Shown: positions 1-5,072, counted from the stretch's first letter. The stretch is 6,018 bases of DNA from an uncultured Formosa sp. (GCA_902516685.1 CABXZJ010000036.1:1-6018), one strand, 5' to 3'. Numbers and translations: made by a program. The notes: a model not told the origin generated them from the letters alone.

Positions 1-99
1 AACCTTGAGATAATTATTGTCTAGTTTTATCTGAGTAGATTTTTCGTAGTCTGGAATATTATCAATATTCAATATATTATTTTCGAAATTCACTTTCAT
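1..99 (-). CDS. N-terminal fragment of an unidentified protein, possibly PH-domain membrane protein
   Basis: An open frame reads leftward from an ATG at 99 for 33 codons without a stop and leaves the window at position 1. It begins MKVNFENNILNIDNIPDY and continues with a Leu-Asp-Asn-Asn-Tyr-Leu-Lys-Val stretch. By memory only, the pattern of a short N-terminus with a Leu-Pro/Ile-Pro element followed by 'yLkV' resembles the cytoplasmic start of Bacteroidota bacterial-PH-domain (YdbS/YdbT-like) membrane proteins, but too little is visible to assign it. It is divergent from the SnoaL-like lipoprotein gene, with 41 bp between the two ATGs. The reading frame is fairly secure because it has a clean ATG, typical AT-rich codon use and no stop. 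The function is a guess. Confidence 0.6.
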   Translation of the reverse strand, partial: MKVNFENNILNIDNIPDYEKSTQIKLDNNYLKV

Positions 100-140
100 T
101 GGAGCATATTTTTTATAAATTTATGCAAATAAAAATAACT
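100..140. promoter_or_regulatory. 41-bp divergent intergenic region
   Basis: This A/T-rich gap separates two outward-facing ATGs, at 99 on the minus strand and 141 on the plus strand. Transcription signals for both genes must lie here or inside the opposite gene. A TAAATTTA at 116-123 resembles the Bacteroidota -7 element (TAnnTTTG) but misses the final G and has no TTG at the right distance upstream. No promoter can therefore be assigned. The A-rich run just before 141 is the usual flavobacterial substitute for a Shine-Dalgarno site. Confidence 0.35.
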
Positions 141-665
141 ATGAAAAAATTAAAAATATACGCTCAGTCTTGTTTCGCATTATTACTCTTAATAGCGATG
201 AATAGCTGTAATCAAATTTCTGAAGAACATCTTAAAATGGAATCTGATAAGCAACAGTTAGAGGTAAATCTTAACATGTACAAAACAGTTTGGGATAAGA
301 TTATAAACGATCGCCAAATAGATTTGATTAACGCTGATTCTTTTGACGAAAATGTAACCGCAATAGCAACGTCTGACGGAGACATTACTGGTTTAGAAAA
401 TTTTAAAAATTATTACAACAATTACATTGTTGGATTTTCAGATGCAGAATTCACAATTATTGATGCGTTCGGCCAAGGTGATAAAATTGTTAAGCATTGG
501 AATTTTAAGGGGACACATGATGGCGAGTTTTTTGGAGTTCCTGCTACAGGTATGAAAGTTGATATTTCTGGAACAACACTTGTTAAGATGAAGGATGGTA
601 AAATCGCAGCTGAGCAAGATTTCATGGATCTTCTTGACTTTTACACACAGCTTGGTTTAATGTAA
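141..665 (+). CDS. SnoaL-like (NTF2-fold) ester-cyclase-family lipoprotein
   Basis: The 174-residue protein starts with a lipoprotein signal: basic MKKLK, a hydrophobic run, and a lipobox ending at Cys23 (Ala-Met-Asn-Ser-Cys). The mature part (about 40-172) looks like a SnoaL-like polyketide-cyclase/NTF2-fold domain. It has the KHWNFKGTHDGEFFGVPATG core, with W120, G124, H126 and G128, and the C-terminal signature of E158, D163 and QLG (170-172). D163 sits seven residues before the Gln, where SnoaL enzymes carry their catalytic Asp. Family members are small cyclases, isomerases or ligand-binding proteins, and the substrate here is unknown. ATG141 is preferred over TTG99 or ATG123 because it places the signal peptide at the N-terminus; the longer frames would run into the divergent gene. 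The stop lies 7 bp from the convergent gene's stop, with no room for a separate terminator. Confidence 0.85.
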   Translation: MKKLKIYAQSCFALLLLIAMNSCNQISEEHLKMESDKQQLEVNLNMYKTVWDKIINDRQIDLINADSFDENVTAIATSDGDITGLENFKNYYNNYIVGFSDAEFTIIDAFGQGDKIVKHWNFKGTHDGEFFGVPATGMKVDISGTTLVKMKDGKIAAEQDFMDLLDFYTQLGLM

Positions 666-672
666 TACGTAA

Positions 673-855
673 TTAATTCTTGTCGCTTGGGAATCTACTA
701 AAGTCTCCCATTCCGTCTGAGTCTAGGACATCAGGTTGATTACTATATCTATTTTCTTCTCTTTGTTTTTTGGTGCTGTAGAATATATTCCATATCAAAA
801 AGTAGACATAAACGATAAAGATTAAAAATCCTATTATGAACATTTCAATTCCCAT
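673..855 (-). CDS. Small single-pass membrane protein with DGMGDFSRFP tail
   Basis: This 60-residue protein is not assigned to a named family. Residues 5-27 form one strongly hydrophobic helix, followed by a basic stop-transfer segment (KKQRE, 29-33) and a polar tail containing DSDGMGDFSRFP near the C-terminus. The positive-inside rule would put the tail in the cytoplasm. By eye, the tail motif looks like a recurring ending of small Bacteroidota membrane proteins, which makes a real gene more likely. The ATG at 855 shares its A with the TAA stop of the upstream gene (TAATG), so translation is probably coupled; an internal ATG at 843 is an alternative start. The gene ends 8 bp from the convergent SnoaL-like gene. 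Confidence 0.65.
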   Translation of the reverse strand: MGIEMFIIGFLIFIVYVYFLIWNIFYSTKKQREENRYSNQPDVLDSDGMGDFSRFPSDKN

Positions 856-1025
856 TAGCGTCTCCTTTGTCTAATTGTTAGTGCAAATAATAGTATTGTA
901 CCAGGCCAATGCGCAGAGTACATGGCCTCATCTGTTCTACCAAGCAACCCAAGGCCAACGGAATACGCTAGACATAAAAACGCTAGAATAACAGGATACC
1001 ATTTTAGTATAAAATTCTTTAACAT
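855..1025 (-). CDS. Small hydrophobic membrane protein, coupled to the next gene
   Basis: The protein is 56 residues when started at the ATG at 1025; an ATG at 1031 would add Met-Gln. A longer frame reaching 1052 would need a TTG start and is not preferred. The product begins MLKNFILKWYPV, has a hydrophobic helix of about 20 residues, a short polar turn (GRTDEAMYSAHWPG), a second hydrophobic stretch (TILLFALTI) and a basic RQRRR end. This suggests two membrane passes, or a hairpin with both ends in the cytoplasm. I recognise no family. Its TAA overlaps the next ATG by one base, which is typical of a coupled pair. The gene lies about 106 bp downstream of the Kazal gene, across a very AT-rich spacer. 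Confidence 0.6.
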   Translation of the reverse strand: MLKNFILKWYPVILAFLCLAYSVGLGLLGRTDEAMYSAHWPGTILLFALTIRQRRR

Positions 1026-1131
1026 TTGCATAAAATTTATATTTATATGCAATATTATTGTTAAATAAATTTATTTATGTTAAAAATTTAATAAATAAAT
1101 TTAAACTGATATTAAGTACTAGTTTTTTTAA
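1026..1131. other. AT-rich spacer with 16-bp palindrome and 12-bp direct repeat
   Basis: This spacer separates the Kazal gene from the small membrane-protein pair. It holds a perfect 16-bp palindrome, TAAATAAATTTATTTA, at 1062-1077. The first 12 bases of it recur as a direct repeat at 1092-1103, exactly 30 bp away. A related TAAATAAATTTTA occurs at 1821-1833, upstream of the GGT gene. In such AT-rich DNA these matches may be chance. They could equally be operator half-sites or part of a promoter for the small pair. No G+C-rich terminator stem is visible. Confidence 0.4.
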
Positions 1132-1362
1132 TCACTCGCACACGCCATCAGAGTAGGGAGGTAGTACCCCGTAACTATTTAACGCTATACATTCATTACT
1201 ATAAGTTTCCCCGTCGCAACCACAAACTGGTTCATATTCTTGAGTACAGACAAATTCAAAATCGATTAGAGTTGGATCAACACACATATTTGGAACATCG
1301 GAGTTGTCACTATCGTCACAGGCAATGATTAATATAGCAGAAATGAAGATTAGTTTTTTCAT
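1132..1362 (-). CDS. Kazal-type serine protease inhibitor lipoprotein
   Basis: The 76-residue protein has a lipoprotein signal (MKKLIFISAILIIAC, lipid Cys15) followed by a DDSDNSD linker and one Kazal domain (27-76). The domain contains C27, C39, C47, C49, C58 and C75. The core CTQEYEPVCGCDGETYSNEC matches the Kazal reactive loop and core. C39 to C47 span seven residues and C47 to C58 span ten, as in ovomucoid domains. C49, in GCDG, replaces the usual fifth Cys after C58, a variant I recall from bacterial members. By alignment to ovomucoid third domain, P2-P1-P1' are Thr40-Gln41-Glu42, so the target is not obviously trypsin-like. The acidic residues right after the lipid Cys resemble the Bacteroidota lipoprotein surface-export signal, suggesting exposure on the outer face. 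The gene starts 33 bp after the DUF4149 gene and is probably co-transcribed with it. Confidence 0.88.
   Translation of the reverse strand: MKKLIFISAILIIACDDSDNSDVPNMCVDPTLIDFEFVCTQEYEPVCGCDGETYSNECIALNSYGVLPPYSDGVCE
1318..1362 (-). repeat. Signal-peptide DNA similar to 5754-5798
   Basis: The first 15 codons of the Kazal gene match the first 15 codons of the lipoprotein gene at 5073-5798 at 36 of 45 bases, counted by hand. The first 17 bases (ATGAAAAAACTAATCTT) are identical, and a second block, CTATATTAATCAT, is also identical. The mature proteins are unrelated, so the similarity stops at the lipid cysteine. Confidence 0.6.
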
Positions 1363-1395
1363 TTAGTTAGTTTTGAATTCATTAGTTAAGAATAT

Positions 1396-1788
1396 TTATA
1401 ATTTATTACAAATAATGAATATGTTTATGGTCAATACAATAAGTGTTATCAATACAGTTGACAAATGGAGAACCACCCAAAGCTGTTTTTTTGAATTGTC
1501 TTTCGCTTTATTTATTGTAGGAGTGACTAGAAAGCAAACTATCATAAATATGAATCCAGAAATCGATAATAAAGCAACTGACGTGTTTGAATTTTTAAAA
1601 AATTCAAACATGAAAGAGACTAAACTTAATATTCCAATAAGCAAGAAAAATTTTGGCCATATATATCTTAGGAAAGTACTTGCTTCTTTTTTTTTGAGTA
1701 CTTTGTTAATGCTTGGGGCAATCAATATGGATTGAAATAAAATTAACCCACTTATAATACTCGCAACAATTAGTGAGGCGTATTCCAT
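1396..1788 (-). CDS. Four-helix membrane protein, DUF4149/TMEM205-like
   Basis: The 130-residue protein starts at ATG 1788; the codon just upstream is only TTG. It has four predicted membrane helices at about 5-25, 46-63, 70-90 and 103-126. The motif after helix 1 (APSINKVLKKKEASTFLR) and the C-terminal LWVVLHLST, with His108, fit my recollection of the DUF4149 (TMEM205-like) family: 'Pxxxk' after the first helix and an F-x-x-LH-x-x-S element in the last. A related AP/TP-x-I-N-K motif occurs at 24-29 and 89-94, suggesting two repeated helical hairpins. The function is unknown. It is first in a minus-strand group with the Kazal gene and is divergent from GGT. The gene carries a 27-bp palindrome and an A9 run in its coding strand. 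Confidence 0.75.
   Translation of the reverse strand: MEYASLIVASIISGLILFQSILIAPSINKVLKKKEASTFLRYIWPKFFLLIGILSLVSFMFEFFKNSNTSVALLSISGFIFMIVCFLVTPTINKAKDNSKKQLWVVLHLSTVLITLIVLTINIFIICNKL
1584..1610. repeat. 27-bp near-perfect palindrome inside the DUF4149 gene
   Basis: The left arm TGTTTGAATTTTT (1584-1596) is the exact reverse complement of 1598-1610, with a single central A at 1597. It encodes residues 60-68 (around Phe-Glu-Phe-Phe-Lys-Asn) of the membrane protein, between helices 2 and 3. No T-tract follows on the minus strand, so it is not a standard terminator. Confidence 0.75.
1673..1704. repeat. 8-bp inverted repeat flanking an A9/T9 homopolymer
   Basis: AAAGTACT (1673-1680) and AGTACTTT (1697-1704) are perfect inverted copies around a 16-nt loop that contains nine T on the plus strand (1687-1695). 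In the DUF4149 gene this reads as A9, coding Lys-Lys-Lys at residues 32-34. The homopolymer is a potential polymerase-slippage site. Confidence 0.5.
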
Positions 1789-1859
1789 CAAAGAATAATT
1801 TTTATGTTATTTTGTAAAAATAAATAAATTTTAGGTCGAAAAAATTAAAATTTTTAAAA
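1789..1859. promoter_or_regulatory. Divergent intergenic region between DUF4149 and GGT genes
   Basis: These 71 very AT-rich bases separate two outward-facing starts and must hold at least part of both promoters. On the plus strand, TATTTTG (1808-1814) is one base short of the Bacteroidota -7 element TAnnTTTG, and no TTG lies at the expected -33 distance. On the minus strand no good match is seen. A TAAATAAATTTTA at 1821-1833 resembles repeats at 1062-1077 and 1092-1103. No specific promoter call is justified. Confidence 0.45.
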
Positions 1860-3548
1860 ATGAAAAATGTATTCTTATTGCTTTTGTCAACAACTCTTTT
1901 TGGGTGTCAATTTCAATCTAAAAAAGTATCAGCTGCAGTTGTTTCAGCAAGGGTGGAGGCATCTAAAATAGGAATTGAAATAATGAATCAAGGAGGCAAC
2001 GCTTTTGATGCCATGGTTGCAACAGATCTAGCCTTGTCAGTTTGCTATCCAAATGCTGGAAATATTGGGGGCGGGGGATTTTTAGTGTATAGAGACAAAA
2101 CAGGACAGGTAGGTTCGCTGGATTTTCGTGAAAAAGCTCCTTCGCTAGCGGACGAAAAAATGTTTTTAAATTCTAAAGGAGATGTAATTAAAAATAAAAG
2201 TACAAAAGGGGGCCTTTCCGTTGGTGTTCCAGGTACTGTTGCGGGTTTGTTCGAAGTGCATAGTAAATTATGTACAATGCCCTTTGAAGATTTGATACAG
2301 CCAGCAATAGACCTTGCTAGAAATGGATTTGTAGTAACTAAAAAACAGGCAATAGGCTTAAATAGATATCGAGCAGATTTCATTTCTTTAAATGGTCAGA
2401 AAACATTTTATGGCAGAAAATTCAATAGTGGCGATACAATAGTTAACCTTAATATGGCAAAAACTCTTGAAAAAATTAAATTATTTGGGAAGGATGGTTT
2501 TTATAAAGGTAAGGTTGCTGCTAAAATCATAAAAAGTATACAGTCTTCTGGGGGGATAATGACATTGAAGGATTTGGAGAATTATAATGCTAAATGGAGA
2601 GCACCTCTTAGTTTTGAATATAAAAATCTCAAAATTCATAGTATGGGCCTACCCTCAAGTGGAGGAATTTGCTTAGCACAAATAATGGGCATGATTGCGC
2701 CATACAACATTGGGCAATACACCCTTCATTCAAATGAAGCAATTCAACTTATGGTTGAGAGTGAAAGACGTTCATTTTCTGATCGATCAAAGTTTTTGGG
2801 TGACCCAGATTTCAATAATGTTCAAGTTGATTTATTATTAAACAAAAGTTATCTAGACAAAAGAATGTCTTCATTTAGTTTTTCGAAGGCAACAGCATCT
2901 AAAGATTTAAATCCCGGTGATATATTTTGGCAGGAAAGTGATCAAACAACTCATTATTCTATTGTTGATTTAGAAGGCAATGCAGTTTCGGTCACTACAA
3001 CTCTTAATGGTAGTTACGGATCTAAGCTTTTTGTTGAAGATGGCGGCTTTTTTTTAAATAATGAAATGGATGACTTTAGCATTAAAACTGGGGTGGCAAA
3101 CATGTATGGATTAATTGGGGGGGAGTCTAATAAAATCGCCCCCAATAAAAGGATGTTAAGCTCAATGTCTCCAACTATTGTTGAAGAAAATGGGGAACTT
3201 GCACTAATCCTTGGATCACCAGGTGGATCTTCAATAATTACCTCTGTATTACAGGTAATTCTTAATGTTTTTGAATTTGATATGGGCATTAAACAAGCTG
3301 TTAACGCTCCGCGCTTTCACCATCAATGGCTACCAGAGTATATTGACTTAGAGCCCAATACCTTCAATTCAGAAGTAATACAAGAATTGACTAAAAAAGG
3401 ATATTTGATCGATAGAAAGAGGGATAGATTAATAGGAAGAGTTGATGCTGTAAGGATAACTCCCAATAAGGATATTATTCCAGCAGCAGACCCAAGAGGT
3501 GACGATGCTGAGGCTACTATAATTACCACACAACATTATTTCCCCTAA
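1860..3548 (+). CDS. ggt: Gamma-glutamyltransferase (GGT), lipoprotein-type precursor
   Basis: The 562-residue protein closely follows E. coli GGT (580 aa). GGT hydrolyses or transfers the gamma-glutamyl group of glutathione and related compounds outside the cytoplasm, and it self-cleaves into two subunits. The self-cleavage and catalytic Thr is T363 in ESDQTTHYS, giving a large subunit of about 17-362 and a small subunit of 363-562. Arg90 (LDFREKAP) equals E. coli Arg114. T381, N383, E402, D405, S434-S435 and G455-G456 occupy the other substrate and oxyanion positions. E402 is Gln in E. coli but Glu in mammalian enzymes. The lid loop around 409-428, with Tyr416, is present. The N-terminus is a lipoprotein signal with Cys16 (Leu-Phe-Gly-Cys), so the enzyme is probably membrane-anchored rather than freely periplasmic. 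It is a single gene, divergent from DUF4149 and convergent with osmC. Glycine pairs are often written as GGG, giving G5-G7 runs. It looks intact. Confidence 0.96.
   Translation: MKNVFLLLLSTTLFGCQFQSKKVSAAVVSARVEASKIGIEIMNQGGNAFDAMVATDLALSVCYPNAGNIGGGGFLVYRDKTGQVGSLDFREKAPSLADEKMFLNSKGDVIKNKSTKGGLSVGVPGTVAGLFEVHSKLCTMPFEDLIQPAIDLARNGFVVTKKQAIGLNRYRADFISLNGQKTFYGRKFNSGDTIVNLNMAKTLEKIKLFGKDGFYKGKVAAKIIKSIQSSGGIMTLKDLENYNAKWRAPLSFEYKNLKIHSMGLPSSGGICLAQIMGMIAPYNIGQYTLHSNEAIQLMVESERRSFSDRSKFLGDPDFNNVQVDLLLNKSYLDKRMSSFSFSKATASKDLNPGDIFWQESDQTTHYSIVDLEGNAVSVTTTLNGSYGSKLFVEDGGFFLNNEMDDFSIKTGVANMYGLIGGESNKIAPNKRMLSSMSPTIVEENGELALILGSPGGSSIITSVLQVILNVFEFDMGIKQAVNAPRFHHQWLPEYIDLEPNTFNSEVIQELTKKGYLIDRKRDRLIGRVDAVRITPNKDIIPAADPRGDDAEATIITTQHYFP
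3114..3146 (+). repeat. G7 run with 8-bp hairpin in GGT lid-loop coding region
   Basis: ATTGGGGG (3114-3121) pairs perfectly with CCCCCAAT (3139-3146) around a 17-nt loop. The left arm is part of a run of seven G (3117-3123). The segment codes Gly-Gly-Glu to Pro-Asn at 420-429, just after Tyr416 of the lid loop. The arm is G+C-rich in an AT-rich gene, so the hairpin could be stable in mRNA. Confidence 0.55.
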
Positions 3549-3619
3549 TTTTATTTAAAAAAGGGTGGATAATGTACTTTTATTTAAAACTTTTTATAGC
3601 TTATAGTAACTGAATTATC
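3549..3619. other. Convergent intergenic gap between ggt and osmC
   Basis: Both flanking genes end into this 71-bp gap, so a bidirectional terminator would be expected. I find no G+C-rich stem followed by a T-run in either direction. The gap does contain a 12-bp direct repeat, TTTTATTTAAAA, at 3549-3560 and 3578-3589. A weak AAAAG/CTTTT pairing is possible but not convincing. Nothing else is recognisable here. Confidence 0.35.
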
Positions 3620-4039
3620 TCAAATTAGTGATGCATTAAGATTAATTTCACAATTCAAAGCTCCTGAAATTGGACAATTATTTTTTGCTTCAATTGCCAA
3701 TTCAATAAACTTTTTTCTACTAATATTAGCAACCTTCCCTTTTAAATTTAAATCTATGATTGTAATTTTTCCATCTTCAAAAGTTAACAATGCATCAGTT
3801 TTTAATTCTTCCGGTTTAAAATTAGCATCATTTAAAACAAAGCTTAATTTCATATTGAAGCAACCAGCAAGCGCTCCAGCAATAAGCTCCTCAGGATTAG
3901 TTCCTAGCTTACCGTCATCATTTTTAAATCGAGTTTTAAAACTATATGGCATATTGTTTAAGGCACCACTTTGAGAAGTTAAAACCCCATTACCATCTGC
4001 ACCATCTCCTATCCAAATTGCATTTACTTTTCTTTTCAT
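3620..4039 (-). CDS. osmC: OsmC-family peroxiredoxin
   Basis: The 139-residue protein (E. coli OsmC has 143) has no signal peptide and should be cytoplasmic. OsmC enzymes are homodimeric thiol peroxidases that reduce organic hydroperoxides with two cysteines. Both are present: C60 in NPEELIAGALAGCFNMKLS and C122 in NNCPISGALN. Arg37 (PYSFKTRF) and Glu51, conserved active-site positions, are also present. The N-terminal GNGVLTSQSGALNNMPYSF matches the OsmC subgroup rather than Ohr or YhfA, although assignment between subfamilies by eye is not absolute. A third cysteine, C130, lies near the C-terminus. The ATG at 4039 is the only sensible start. It is the last gene of a minus-strand group, 23 bp after the MORN/retropepsin gene, and converges with ggt. 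Confidence 0.93.
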   Translation of the reverse strand: MKRKVNAIWIGDGADGNGVLTSQSGALNNMPYSFKTRFKNDDGKLGTNPEELIAGALAGCFNMKLSFVLNDANFKPEELKTDALLTFEDGKITIIDLNLKGKVANISRKKFIELAIEAKNNCPISGALNCEINLNASLI

Positions 4040-4062
4040 TATTTTTTTGATATTAATAAATT

Positions 4063-5022
4063 TTATTTAACGAGACTTAGCTCATTCTTGTTCATATTCC
4101 ACTCAACATTTGTAAATTTATTTAAAAAGTCAGTACCTAAAAGCGAATAGTTATTATCCAATGCAACTTTGACTATGAAATTATTTAATATATAATCTCC
4201 AATTTTTATATTATCAAGAACAACTAATTTACCCTGAGACCCTCCTCCAACTCCAAATGTTTTGATTTCTCGATTTAGGTCTTTATATTTTATTCCTTCT
4301 TTAACAAATCGATTGAACATTCTTTGTCCAATTGATGTCAATTGTGCACCTGTATCAAAAGTCGACTCGCCCCTAATTCCGCTTATATCCATTACTACTT
4401 TATAAGAAATCAATTCATTTTCTGACCCCTGTTTTTTTAAATTTATAACACTTCGCTTAATATCACCAACTATATCATCAGGGTTATAATAATTCCTGTC
4501 ATTGCGAATTACTTTTATCAATTTTCCAAGTTCGTATGTCTTAATAGTAACTAAGCCACTATTGTATATGGTTTTTTCAGTTCCTTTATAAAGCGCATCA
4601 TTAAACCACTCTCCGTTTTTAATAGTTTTTCCATTCGCTGAAATTGATTCCAAACGGCCATTACCTTGAAAATTAACACCGTTAAAATCACCAGTGTACT
4701 CAATTAAAATATCTTCATTTTTCTGCGTAAACTTTCCCTTACTTAGAACCCCATTTTTATATAATCCTTCGTATACTTCATTGTTTTTAAAATATGTCGT
4801 TTTTCCTTTGGGATCATTCAATCTCCCTTCAAACCAGATACCCTCTTGTCTGTAAGAATCGGTTATTAAAACACCAGATCCACTAGGTCGATTTTCATCA
4901 TTCAAACACCCTTTGTAATCACCGAATGTCCCATCTACGAAAGGAATTTTAATATTTTCATCACATTGAGAATAATTATTTAGACAAGTCAATAGAGCAA
5001 ACAATAAGATTAATTTTTTCAT
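4063..5022 (-). CDS. Secreted MORN-repeat / retropepsin-like aspartic protease fusion
   Basis: The 319-residue protein starts with a Sec signal peptide, probably cut after Tyr-Ser-Gln19, leaving Cys20 first. A lipobox reading (Leu-Leu-Thr-Cys13) is less likely. Five MORN-like modules follow at about 36-52, 59-76, 84-99, 109-125 and 136-150, seen as YEGLYKNGVLSKGKF and YTGDFNGVNFQGNGRL types. After a linker, residues 206-319 form a single-copy retropepsin-like domain. It has the catalytic FDTGA (D223-T224-G225), a Gly-rich flap region (257-261, GVGGG), the DNIKIGDYILNNF strand pair and the hydrophobic-hydrophobic-Gly motif (L294-L295-G296, then TDFL). Such proteases act as dimers with one Asp each. 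The substrate is unknown, and the MORN part may bind lipid, glycan or protein. It sits 50 bp after the HxH lipoprotein gene and 23 bp before osmC, so is likely co-transcribed. Confidence 0.85.
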   Translation of the reverse strand: MKKLILLFALLTCLNNYSQCDENIKIPFVDGTFGDYKGCLNDENRPSGSGVLITDSYRQEGIWFEGRLNDPKGKTTYFKNNEVYEGLYKNGVLSKGKFTQKNEDILIEYTGDFNGVNFQGNGRLESISANGKTIKNGEWFNDALYKGTEKTIYNSGLVTIKTYELGKLIKVIRNDRNYYNPDDIVGDIKRSVINLKKQGSENELISYKVVMDISGIRGESTFDTGAQLTSIGQRMFNRFVKEGIKYKDLNREIKTFGVGGGSQGKLVVLDNIKIGDYILNNFIVKVALDNNYSLLGTDFLNKFTNVEWNMNKNELSLVK

Positions 5023-5072
5023 CCTGCTAAATTTTAATAAATATAGAAAAAATGTCTCAGAGGTAATACATT

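Noticed and set aside
99..140. N-terminal extension of the SnoaL-like lipoprotein from TTG 99 or ATG 123
   Set aside because: It would bury the lipoprotein signal peptide behind extra residues and abut the divergent gene. ATG 141 gives a textbook signal.
422..625. Minus-strand open frame opposite the SnoaL-like gene
   Set aside because: It is antisense to a gene with a lipobox and SnoaL signature, and has no features of its own.
1026..1052. Longer start (TTG 1052) for the first small membrane protein
   Set aside because: It uses TTG and adds a polar stretch before two nearby ATGs at 1031 and 1025, which place the hydrophobic helix close to the N-terminus.
1373..1735. Plus-strand open frame of 120 codons
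   Set aside because: It begins with TTG and lies antisense to the DUF4149-like gene, which has four clear helices and family motifs. Its own translation shows no recognisable features.
2045..2383. Minus-strand open frames within ggt (also 3014-3289 and 3323-3529)
   Set aside because: All lie antisense to a complete, well-conserved GGT, and none shows a family motif or plausible start context.
3549..3589. 12-bp direct repeat TTTTATTTAAAA as target-site duplication or attachment site
   Set aside because: It consists only of A and T in an AT-rich gap, is 29 bp apart, and encloses no element. Chance is the simplest explanation.
3756..3974. Plus-strand open frame opposite osmC
   Set aside because: It is antisense to a clear OsmC with both catalytic cysteines.
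4063..5022. Lipoprotein reading of the MORN/protease protein with Cys13 or Cys20 as lipid site
   Set aside because: Thr before Cys13 and Tyr-Ser-Gln before Cys20 do not fit a lipobox. A Sec cleavage after Gln19 is the usual flavobacterial pattern.
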